A stretch of DNA of 54,298 nt from Muribaculaceae bacterium (GTDB lineage: Bacteria; Bacteroidota; Bacteroidia; Bacteroidales; Muribaculaceae). Positions 9,184-17,158 of the stretch are shown here, one piece after another. Position 1 is the first letter of the stretch. Every line of letters begins with the position of its first letter. A program made the position numbers and the translations under genes. Below the pieces are notes generated by a model. That model was given only the letters and a program-made list of their open reading frames with translations. It was not told where the DNA came from and ran no database searches. The stretch lies in assembly GCA_017624155.1 (NCBI GenBank), contig JAGANS010000093.1, forward strand, positions 1-54,298, read 5' to 3'.

Positions 9184-10713
9184 TTATTTTGATTGCAATG
9201 TTATATCCGAAATATTGATGTCGGCACCGTAGGAGTTGATCGACCAGCAGTTTTTGAGAGTGCCGTATATGCGGGTAGTGAAGGCCGCGGCGTCGTTGAT
9301 ATAGACGGTGATTACCGAGTTGTCGGTTACTATCGTGATGTGGTACACGCCGTCGGCGGGGGTGGCGAAGGTGTATCCGTCGGTATCGGGTATGAATCCG
9401 ATGCCTCCTTCTTCTTCAAGGTTGATCTTGCGGGTGTCGCCGTTCTCGGGATTGACGATTATGGAATAGTATTTTTCAGAATCGGAGCCGCGGGCGAATG
9501 ACATGCCGAAACGGTCGTGGGCCGATGACGCGGTGACGGTGAATTCGATGCGGTTCTCGGTGCCGAGGCGCGGCATAAGGCGCGACTCGTTGCCGCTGAG
9601 GCTGAATCCGGCGATAGTGCGGGCCTGTCCGAGCATAGAGGCGATAGCGGGTACCTCGGTGGTGTACAGGGTGCCGTCGGCGCGTTGCATCAGTTTGTGG
9701 GCCACGAGGTTGCCGGCCCAGTCGGCGGCGTTGACGGTGCTGCTGCCGGCTCGGGTGGCACACCAGCCCCAAATGTATCGGTCGGTGCCGTCGCTTGCGG
9801 TTTTGCCGGCGTAGAATCCGCGTGAGTCGAGGAAGCCTTCGTGGCTGTCGGGCCACAGGCCGGCATCGTTGGCGGTGCAGGCGCGCAACTCATCGATAGT
9901 GCGGCCCTTGAAGTACTGCACACGGCGTATGGCGTCGTGCTGCTCGGAATATACGAGATACCACCAGTCGCCCATTCTGAACAGGTCGGGGCACTCGTAG
10001 AAGCGATCCCACATCATGGTCATGAATACGCCGGCCGAAGTCCAGTCGCGCAGGTCGGTCGAGGTGTATTCGGCCAGGACGCCTTTGCCGCCGAGACGTG
10101 TAGATACCAGCATATGGAATGATCCGTCGTCGGCGCGGTACACGAAGGGATCGCGGAAATCGGTGCGGCTGTATGTGTCGCCTCCGTCGATGAGCACGCT
10201 GCGGTCTTTGGTCCAGGTGCGGAAGTCGGTCGATGTAGCGAGCATAACAGCTTCGTTGATGCCGGCTGTGGTGGCCGGATTGGGCGAATGTGCGGTGTAG
10301 AATGTATAATATGTGCCTTCGTGGTATATGGTGGAGCCGGTGCCGATGGCGGCGTCAAGCTCCGAGGCAGTGCCGGTAGGCACGATCTCGCCGAGCGAGG
10401 TGTATGATGCGGCGTCGGATGTCTCGACAGCCCATATCGGATGGTATGTGACAGCCTGATTGGGACGGTAGTCCTGTAAGTACAGCACTTTGAAATTCTT
10501 GTCGACCGGATCGAAGAACGGCATCGGGTCGCCGACATAGCCTACGTAGGGTTTGTAGTATATATTCTGGCTCTGTGCCTCGGCCGACGCGAAAAAAGTG
10601 TCGGTGCCGTCGAGGTCGCGGTGTGTGAGTACGGGCTGGTCGTCGCTGCATGCGCTCAGTGCCAGGGCCGATAGGATGGCCGGTGCGGAGATATATCGTG
10701 AAATGTTGCTCAT
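9184..10713 (-). CDS. GH32 surface lipoprotein (fructan hydrolase, possibly endo-acting)
   Basis: A 509-aa lipoprotein; the start at 10713 is chosen because it gives a signal peptide with lipobox LSAC (Cys22) followed by SDDQ, an acidic pattern associated with surface export in Bacteroidetes. The GH32 five-bladed propeller covers about residues 45-340. The nucleophile is Asp62 in a GDPM context instead of the usual NDPNG; RDP is at 187-189 and the acid/base Glu240 sits in YECPDLF. The C-terminal beta-sandwich (about 360-505) is typical of the family. It lies 8 bp after the DUF4960 lipoprotein gene. By analogy with the B. theta fructan locus, where a surface GH32 (BT1760) cuts levan next to the binding protein BT1761, it is probably the surface fructan-cleaving enzyme of PUL A. 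The linkage preference cannot be read from sequence. Confidence 0.85.
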   Translation of the reverse strand: MSNISRYISAPAILSALALSACSDDQPVLTHRDLDGTDTFFASAEAQSQNIYYKPYVGYVGDPMPFFDPVDKNFKVLYLQDYRPNQAVTYHPIWAVETSDAASYTSLGEIVPTGTASELDAAIGTGSTIYHEGTYYTFYTAHSPNPATTAGINEAVMLATSTDFRTWTKDRSVLIDGGDTYSRTDFRDPFVYRADDGSFHMLVSTRLGGKGVLAEYTSTDLRDWTSAGVFMTMMWDRFYECPDLFRMGDWWYLVYSEQHDAIRRVQYFKGRTIDELRACTANDAGLWPDSHEGFLDSRGFYAGKTASDGTDRYIWGWCATRAGSSTVNAADWAGNLVAHKLMQRADGTLYTTEVPAIASMLGQARTIAGFSLSGNESRLMPRLGTENRIEFTVTASSAHDRFGMSFARGSDSEKYYSIIVNPENGDTRKINLEEEGGIGFIPDTDGYTFATPADGVYHITIVTDNSVITVYINDAAAFTTRIYGTLKNCWSINSYGADINISDITLQSK

Positions 10714-10721
10714 GGCTTGGA

Positions 10722-12095
10722 TTATTGGCAGAGGTAGTTGATGGCGTTTTTGGTAAGGGCGATGATGTTGTCGCGGTAGGGGTTGTCGGCGTTGTTGCGG
10801 TCGTACCATTCATAGGCCGGGGTGCCGATGGTGATGACACGTCCCGAGGAGAACCCCTTGAGTGCCTCGTAAGGCTCGAATTCGGCTATTGTGACGCGGT
10901 TGATGTCGTAGAAATGGCCTGATGCGAGAGCCTTGGCTCCGGTGCGTTCTTCCCATCCCTGCATCGATCCGTAGGGATCCCAGTCGACGCCCCACTGCAA
11001 GGTGCGGTTGGTGTTGGCACAACCCTTGGCGAGCAGCAGTATGCGGCTGTCGGAGTCGGTTTCGATACCGTCAAAGAGCGGGTGAGCCTCGTGCCCGGTG
11101 ACAGTGAATCCGAGATTGTCTTCAAGAGTTTCGCTGCTTTCGCCGCCGAACATGTTGTTGGGGCTCTGCTGGTCGCGGGCAATGCGCCATACATCGTTGA
11201 TGTAGCGGGCGCCGTCGCGCGAGGCGAGGATGGCTCCGCCGTGCAGCCAGTAGCTGTTGAACAGGTCGCGGGAGTCCCACATCTGTCCGGGCCAGTCGAG
11301 CCAGTCGAAATGGCACCATATCATGGTGAAGTCGTCGAGGCGTACTGTGCCGTCGATGATTTGCTGAAGCGAAACGTAGCGTGATGCCGGTATATTGTCG
11401 AGCATCCAGCGGCATGCGGTGCGTGCCTCGTCGCCGAGAGCGTCGACAGTTGCGGCGTTGCCTATGAATGCCTTGGGCGCCTGCGACATTTCGTCTTTGA
11501 TGACTGTGACGGTGTAGCGAACGGTGGCGGTGCGCAGGGTGGCGGTGAACACCACGGGAGCGGTAAAGTCCAGTACGCTGCCCGATTCAGGATCGACATC
11601 AGCGCCGCCGGTGACGGTGAACGATGCCTGCATGGCGGTGACATCGGCGTCGAGCGGCACGAATATCAGGATGGTGCGGGCCTCGTTGTCGATGGTGCCC
11701 GAGTACTTGTTGTCGAGTGTGAAGCTGAGGAACTCTACGTTGTCGTGGGCGGCCCGAAGTGTGTATTCGGTATGGACGTCGCCGTTGGTGACACGTATCG
11801 CACGGGGAACCGAAGCGTTGAAATGTGTGCCGGCGGGGTAGTCGCATGTGGCTCCGGGGCTGAGGGTGATGGCATCTACTGTAAGGTCGGAAAGGTTGGT
11901 GCCGGTGGGAAGATTTACTTCGATGCTGCGCGAGTTGTGTTCCACCACACCTTCGTAGCCGCTCACTGTGATGGCTTCGATGCGGGTCTCTCCCTCAAGA
12001 CGCAGGCCGGAGGTGTTGTCGTCGCTGCAGCCTGCGAGGATATATGCCGCAAGAGCTGTAAGAGCGATATATAATATGTTGACTATGGTTTTCAT
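10722..12095 (-). CDS. DUF4960 lipoprotein, probable surface fructan-binding protein (BT1761-like)
   Basis: A 457-aa protein with signal peptide and lipobox LAGC (Cys23) followed by SDDN, predicting a surface lipoprotein. Residues about 35-205 hold two Ig-like beta modules; about 208-457 is the DUF4960 region. In B. theta the protein in this position of the fructan locus (BT1761) binds levan, and a binding role is inferred here by position and domain. This copy is divergent: the block HNC(M/K)WD conserved in the three DUF4960 proteins of PUL B is replaced by TLQWGVDWD. It lies 25 bp after susD and 8 bp before the GH32 lipoprotein gene. Confidence 0.8.
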   Translation of the reverse strand: MKTIVNILYIALTALAAYILAGCSDDNTSGLRLEGETRIEAITVSGYEGVVEHNSRSIEVNLPTGTNLSDLTVDAITLSPGATCDYPAGTHFNASVPRAIRVTNGDVHTEYTLRAAHDNVEFLSFTLDNKYSGTIDNEARTILIFVPLDADVTAMQASFTVTGGADVDPESGSVLDFTAPVVFTATLRTATVRYTVTVIKDEMSQAPKAFIGNAATVDALGDEARTACRWMLDNIPASRYVSLQQIIDGTVRLDDFTMIWCHFDWLDWPGQMWDSRDLFNSYWLHGGAILASRDGARYINDVWRIARDQQSPNNMFGGESSETLEDNLGFTVTGHEAHPLFDGIETDSDSRILLLAKGCANTNRTLQWGVDWDPYGSMQGWEERTGAKALASGHFYDINRVTIAEFEPYEALKGFSSGRVITIGTPAYEWYDRNNADNPYRDNIIALTKNAINYLCQ

Positions 12096-12120
12096 TGCTG
12101 TGAGGATAATAATGGATTGG

Positions 12121-13851
12121 TTACCAGTTGCCGATATTTTGGTGATAGTGTCCGTTGGACGCGCTTACCTGCGAGAAGGGGATGGGCAGATATTCGTTCT
12201 TGTCGGCGGTGAACGATGCCGATGAGTATATGGCGCAGTTATCGGCCTCCTCGGCATAGTATTTGTTGAGCGTGGCGGCAGCCTCGCCCCAGCGGACGAG
12301 ATCGAAGAATCGCTCGGATTCCATAGCCATCTCCACGCGGCGTTCGTGCTTCACTATGGTGAGAGCCTGCTCGCGGGTGTACGAACCCGGGTAGGGGCGT
12401 ACGCTGAGGTGAATGCCGTACAGGTTGCCGTAGTCGGAGATCATGGATGTGCTCTGTGCGGCGCGGCGGCGCAGTTCGTTTACCAGCTCCATGGCTTCCG
12501 GGATATTCATGTCGAGTTGCACGAGGGCTTCGGCACGCATGAGCATCACGTCGGCATATCGGAGTACGATGCGGTTCATCGGCGAGCCCCACCATGAGCC
12601 CTTGACGAGGTATTCTGTATCGGGGTCGACGTTGTGTTTGAGCGATACGTAGTATCCGTAGAGTCCGTTGGAGCGGCTCCATACGGCGCTGCGGTCCATC
12701 ATGTAGTTCTTATTGAACATGTAGGGGGTGCCGGGCATACCGACGGTGAGATAGAGGCGCGGGTCGGCGTTGTCGGCAGCCGGGTCGTAGTCTTTGTTGT
12801 TGAATGTATCGGGCATGGGCAGACCGTCGCCGTCGGTGCGGAAAGCGTTGACGAGATTCTGCGAGGGCTTGTAGAAGTCGCAGCCGCCGTCGGTCACGCC
12901 GGGAATATTGGGAACTATGAGGCCATACGACCAGTTGCAGTTGCCGTGAGTGGTGCCGTCGTTGAACGAGTATTGCATTGCCCATATCGACTCGGGCCCG
13001 TTTTCGTACTGAGGCTCGGGGCGGAAGTTGTTGTGGAAATCGGGTTCGAGAGCGCATCCCGAAGCCGACATGATTGCCGGGTCGGTGTATTTGACAACAT
13101 TGAGCAGGTCCTCGCGGTCGATCGATGTGACGCGGTGCGATGCCGGATCGTCCTGACGGTATGCTTTGTAGAGATAAGTCTTGGCGAGATAGGCAGCGGC
13201 AGCGGCGCGGTTGGGCCGTCCGACGCTCTTCTGCACCTCGGGCAGGTTGTCGAATGCGTATTTGAAGTCGTCGGCTATCAGCTGCCAGCCTTGGTCGTTG
13301 GTATAAGCGGTGTTTTCAAGATCGTTGTACTGCGAGGGCGTGAGTGACTCGTCGACAGCAAAGGGTATCTGTTTGTAGAGGCGTTTGAGCAGGAAGTGAC
13401 CGTGTGCGCGCAGGAACCGCATCTCGGCTATGCGGGTATCGCGCTCGGGATAAGTCGAGGCGTCCATCGAGCCGAGGACTTCGAGGGCCGAGTTGGCGCG
13501 CGAGATGGCATTGTAGAGGCGTTGCCACATGTCGGAAATGTTCCAGTTGGTGGTCATGATGCCCTGTGATATTTCCAGGGCGTGAAACACGTCGCCGTCC
13601 TCGGTGCCGTTGCCGCCCTTATAGGCGTCGTCGGAGCGCACGTCGAAGTTCCACATCGAGAACGACGAGTTGATATCCTCGGCCGAGATCCATACGGCGT
13701 AGGCCGATATCACGAGGTTGTCGACGTATCGTGGATCGAGTACCTGATTCTGGTCGAGAGTGCCCTGGGGCTTGGGGTTGTCGAGGAAGTCGTTGCAGCC
13801 CGTGCATATTGCGGCGAGGGCGAGAGCCGCGGTGTATATGATTCTTTTCAT
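12121..13851 (-). CDS. susD: SusD-family outer-membrane glycan-binding lipoprotein (PUL A)
   Basis: A 576-aa SusD/RagB homologue. The lipobox is CTGC (Cys19) followed by NDFLDNPKPQG, the usual start of mature SusD proteins. The N-terminal TPR-like scaffold and the C-terminal block RRVEMAMESERFFDLVRWG are present. It forms the lid of the SusC transporter on the cell surface. It lies 7 bp downstream of its susC partner and 25 bp upstream of the DUF4960 gene, so the four genes form one transcription unit. Confidence 0.95.
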   Translation of the reverse strand: MKRIIYTAALALAAICTGCNDFLDNPKPQGTLDQNQVLDPRYVDNLVISAYAVWISAEDINSSFSMWNFDVRSDDAYKGGNGTEDGDVFHALEISQGIMTTNWNISDMWQRLYNAISRANSALEVLGSMDASTYPERDTRIAEMRFLRAHGHFLLKRLYKQIPFAVDESLTPSQYNDLENTAYTNDQGWQLIADDFKYAFDNLPEVQKSVGRPNRAAAAAYLAKTYLYKAYRQDDPASHRVTSIDREDLLNVVKYTDPAIMSASGCALEPDFHNNFRPEPQYENGPESIWAMQYSFNDGTTHGNCNWSYGLIVPNIPGVTDGGCDFYKPSQNLVNAFRTDGDGLPMPDTFNNKDYDPAADNADPRLYLTVGMPGTPYMFNKNYMMDRSAVWSRSNGLYGYYVSLKHNVDPDTEYLVKGSWWGSPMNRIVLRYADVMLMRAEALVQLDMNIPEAMELVNELRRRAAQSTSMISDYGNLYGIHLSVRPYPGSYTREQALTIVKHERRVEMAMESERFFDLVRWGEAAATLNKYYAEEADNCAIYSSASFTADKNEYLPIPFSQVSASNGHYHQNIGNW

Positions 13852-13858
13852 GGCTTGA

Positions 13859-16800
13859 TCAGAAAGTGACGTTAAGACCGAAAGTTACATTGGTCGGAAT
13901 GGGATAGCCGAAGTTGGGATTCTCGGGGTCTACACCCGTGAATTTCTTGCTCTTGATTGTGAGGAGATTCTGAGCGCTGAGGTAGAAGCGGAGTTTCTGC
14001 ATGTGCAGGCGTCCCGAGATGCGCGATGGCAGGATGTAGCCAATCTGTATGTTGCGGAGCTTTAGGTATGAGCCGTTCTCTACGAAGTAGGTCGATACGC
14101 GCTTTTCGTTATTGAGGTCGGAGCGGCTCAGGGCCGGAATGTCCGAGTCGGTGTTCTGCGGAGTCCAGGCGCCGAGCAGTCGTTCGCCTTTGTTGAGGAA
14201 GCCTATGTTGAGTCCGCTCCACAGATCGGTTTCTTTTTTCATGTCGGATATCACATCCTGCCCCTGCGCTCCTTGCCAGAACATCGAGAAGTCGAAGTCG
14301 CGGTATTGCAGGTACACGTTGATGCCGTAGGTGAAGTCGGGCGTCGGGTCGTAGATCCACTGCTGGTCCTTCTCGGTGATGCGCCCGTCGTTATCGAGGT
14401 CGCGCCAGCGGAGGCGGCCGGGAGCGGCGCCCTCCTGTATGGCATGGTTGTCGACTTCTTCCTGCGAGCGGAATATGCCGTCGGCCACGTAGCCGGCCTG
14501 TGCGCCGAAGGGATGGCCGATGACGCTGTACACGCCGTTGCCGCCGAATGTGCCGTTGGCGGCTACTGTGCCGGGGATGTCGGTAATCTTGTTGCGGTAG
14601 GCTGATATGTTGCCTGTGATTTCGTATCGCAGGCCGCAGGGTGCGGTATCGCGGTAGCCGAGGTTGAGTTCGATGCCGCGGTTTTCCATCTCGCCGGCGT
14701 TGATCCACTGCGACGAGCCTTCACCCATGGCAGCGATGCCGACCATCTGTACGAGTATGTCGGATGTCTTTTTGTAGTAGGCGTCGAGCGAGCCGAAGAA
14801 GCGGTTGTTGAACATCGCCCAGTCGAGGCCGGCGTTGTATTGCGTGGTGGTTTCCCACTTTATGTCGGGGTTGCCGATCTGGTTGCGTTTGAATCCGGAG
14901 TCGAGAATCGAGCCGCCGTTGGTGCCGTCGATGTCGTATGAAGTGCCGTAGCTCTGTCCGCCCGACTCGTTGACACCGTAATTAGGTACGTACACGAAGT
15001 AGCGGGCGAGGTTGCTGATCTCCTGATTGCCGGTCTGGCCCCATGAGAGGCGCAGTTTGAGGTCGTTGAGCCACGTCGCGGAGTCGCGGAGGAAGGCTTC
15101 GTTGTTGATGCGCCAGCCGAGCGATACCGAGGGGAAAGTGGCGTAGCGGTTGTGTGCGCCGAAGCGCGACGAGCCGTCGTGACGCAGGGTGACGCCGAGC
15201 AGATAGCGTTCGTCGAAGGAATAGTTGGCCTTGGCGAAGAACGATACCAGGGAGAAGCCGTCGCCCGAACCGTATGCCTGAGCTGTGCCTGCGCCGGCGT
15301 CGGGCCACATGAAGTCGGGGTTGAGCACCGAGAAACCGGTCTTGTAGCCCGAGAACCACGATGAGTTCTCGCGGTTGAGTTCGATGCCGGCGAGAGCGTC
15401 GATGTGATTGCGGCCGAAGTCGATGTTGTAGTTGGCCACGAGATTCCACATCCATCGGGTCCAGTGCTCCTGCTTGGCCTCTACGGCGTTGGTGGAGTTG
15501 GCCACATTGCCCTCGGTGATCGGATAGGTGAATATGCGCTGCTCCTTCTGCGAGTAGTCGAGGCCGAAGGTGGTGCGTATGTTGAAGCCCCTGAATGGAT
15601 TGAGATTGACATATGCGTCGCCGAACATGCGCCAGTATGTATAGCGGTTGTCCTTGTTGCGGATGAGGCGGGCGAGGGGATTCTCACGGTCGGGATAGCC
15701 GCCTACGGGGCCGGCAAACTCGCCGCTCTCTGTGTAAACCGGAAGCGAGGGATTGGCCTGTAGTACATTCTCGAGAAATCCGCCGGGCGCCTGTACCTCG
15801 TCGGTACGGTTGACGGTAAAGTGCTCGCCGATGGTGAGCGCGTTGCCGAAAGGCTTGAACTCGGTGTTGATGCGTGCCGAAAAGCGCTCGAAGTCGGAAT
15901 ATTTGATGACGCCGAGATTTTTGTAATATCCGAGTGAGAAGAAAGCGCTCATCTTGTCAGTGCTGCCGCTTACGGAGAGGTTGTAGTTCTGTACAAAGCC
16001 CGTACGGGTGGTTTCGTCGACCCAGTCGGTGTCGGCGGCGGGGGTGGTGCCGGCGGCGTCGAGATATTTCGACATGGATATTGATCCAAGTACAGGATAG
16101 CCGGCCTTGTCGTATCCCCAGTCGAATCTGTAACCGAGTCCGTTGGTGTTGGGATCCTGTCCGTCGTTGACATACGCCTGCCACATCGCGCGGCCATAGC
16201 CCTCGGCGTTGAGTACCTTCATACGGCTTGTGTAGAACTGGGCTGCCACTGATGCGTCGAGCTGTACGCGCAGATCCTTGCCCTTCTTGGTTGTGATGAT
16301 GATGACGCCGTTGGCGGCACGCGAGCCGTATATCGAGGCGGAGGCGGCGTCTTTGAGTATCTGTATCGATTCAATGTCGCCGGGATTGAGCTCGTGCATG
16401 CCGCCCTTGGTGGGCACACCGTCAATGATATACAGAGGATCGTTGTTGTTGAGTGTGCCGATACCGCGGATACGCACTGTTGATGCACCGCTGGGATTGC
16501 CGTCGGCGCTGATATTCATGCCCGGGACGCGTCCCTGAAGAGCCTTGATAGGGTTGTTCTCGTTCTGCTTTGAGATTTCGTCGACGTCGATGGCCGTGAT
16601 GGCGCCGGTGACGTCGACCTTGCGCTGTGTAGAGTAGCCCACTACCACTACTTCGTCGAGCAGCTTGTTGTCCTCCTCGAGCGCTATTTCGAGATGGGGC
16701 TGAGCCTTGACGGTAGCGGTGCGGAATCCGATATAGGATATGACAAGACGTGAATCTTGCGGCACGGTGATTTCAAAGTTGCCGTCGATGTCTGTGACAA

Positions 16801-16957
16801 CACCGTTGCCCGACTGGCCTTCGGGTACAACGCCGGCTCCGATAAGCGGCTCGGAGTCGACGGCTGAAACAACCGTTCCCTGAACTGTGATGTTCTGCGC
16901 CTGAAGTGTGATGCTTGCCACAATCATCAGCAATACGGCGAGGATTGATTTTTTCAT
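13859..16957 (-). CDS. susC: SusC-family TonB-dependent transporter (PUL A)
   Basis: A 1032-aa outer-membrane transporter. Signal peptide 1-20 (TLQAQ), carboxypeptidase-D-like regulatory domain about 22-110, TonB-box-like stretch DEVVVVGY, plug domain with the SusC signature SIYGSRAANGVIIITTKKG, and a 22-strand barrel ending in a terminal Phe (LNVTF). It imports oligosaccharides captured by its SusD partner with energy from TonB. It is the first gene of PUL A, with the susD gene 7 bp downstream. Confidence 0.96.
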   Translation of the reverse strand: MKKSILAVLLMIVASITLQAQNITVQGTVVSAVDSEPLIGAGVVPEGQSGNGVVTDIDGNFEITVPQDSRLVISYIGFRTATVKAQPHLEIALEEDNKLLDEVVVVGYSTQRKVDVTGAITAIDVDEISKQNENNPIKALQGRVPGMNISADGNPSGASTVRIRGIGTLNNNDPLYIIDGVPTKGGMHELNPGDIESIQILKDAASASIYGSRAANGVIIITTKKGKDLRVQLDASVAAQFYTSRMKVLNAEGYGRAMWQAYVNDGQDPNTNGLGYRFDWGYDKAGYPVLGSISMSKYLDAAGTTPAADTDWVDETTRTGFVQNYNLSVSGSTDKMSAFFSLGYYKNLGVIKYSDFERFSARINTEFKPFGNALTIGEHFTVNRTDEVQAPGGFLENVLQANPSLPVYTESGEFAGPVGGYPDRENPLARLIRNKDNRYTYWRMFGDAYVNLNPFRGFNIRTTFGLDYSQKEQRIFTYPITEGNVANSTNAVEAKQEHWTRWMWNLVANYNIDFGRNHIDALAGIELNRENSSWFSGYKTGFSVLNPDFMWPDAGAGTAQAYGSGDGFSLVSFFAKANYSFDERYLLGVTLRHDGSSRFGAHNRYATFPSVSLGWRINNEAFLRDSATWLNDLKLRLSWGQTGNQEISNLARYFVYVPNYGVNESGGQSYGTSYDIDGTNGGSILDSGFKRNQIGNPDIKWETTTQYNAGLDWAMFNNRFFGSLDAYYKKTSDILVQMVGIAAMGEGSSQWINAGEMENRGIELNLGYRDTAPCGLRYEITGNISAYRNKITDIPGTVAANGTFGGNGVYSVIGHPFGAQAGYVADGIFRSQEEVDNHAIQEGAAPGRLRWRDLDNDGRITEKDQQWIYDPTPDFTYGINVYLQYRDFDFSMFWQGAQGQDVISDMKKETDLWSGLNIGFLNKGERLLGAWTPQNTDSDIPALSRSDLNNEKRVSTYFVENGSYLKLRNIQIGYILPSRISGRLHMQKLRFYLSAQNLLTIKSKKFTGVDPENPNFGYPIPTNVTFGLNVTF

Positions 16958-17024
16958 GTGGTTATGAAGATTTTTGAGGTTAAAAGCATTTCAGAGCCGT
17001 TCATGCCGGTGCTGAACGGTGACG

Positions 17025-17032
17025 CAAAATTA
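17025..17032 (-). promoter_or_regulatory. Promoter -7 element of PUL A susC
   Basis: The minus strand reads TAATTTTG, matching TAnnTTTG, about 67 nt before the susC start codon. The same octamer precedes susC of PUL B. No TTTG -33 box is found at the usual spacing, as expected for a promoter that needs an activator. Confidence 0.65.
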
Positions 17033-17054
17033 GCTATGGAATCAAGAGAACGGT

Positions 17055-17091
17055 TATAAAGTTTGCGTCTTAGGATATAAAAATTGTTGCA
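17055..17091 (-). promoter_or_regulatory. Candidate operator for the fructan sensor-regulators (PUL A copy)
   Basis: On the minus strand the 37 bases starting TGCAACAA and ending TTTATA align without gaps to 22810-22846 on the plus strand, with 24 of 37 positions identical. The first base lies 59 bp upstream of the -7 element here and 58 bp upstream there. The AraC-type domain of the neighbouring hybrid regulators is the natural candidate binder (inference). Confidence 0.5.
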
Positions 17092-17158
17092 GGGCGGAAA
17101 ATTCTAAAACAAATGTCGGATTTTTACAGGGACAGGCTATGGCTCTGATACACACCGC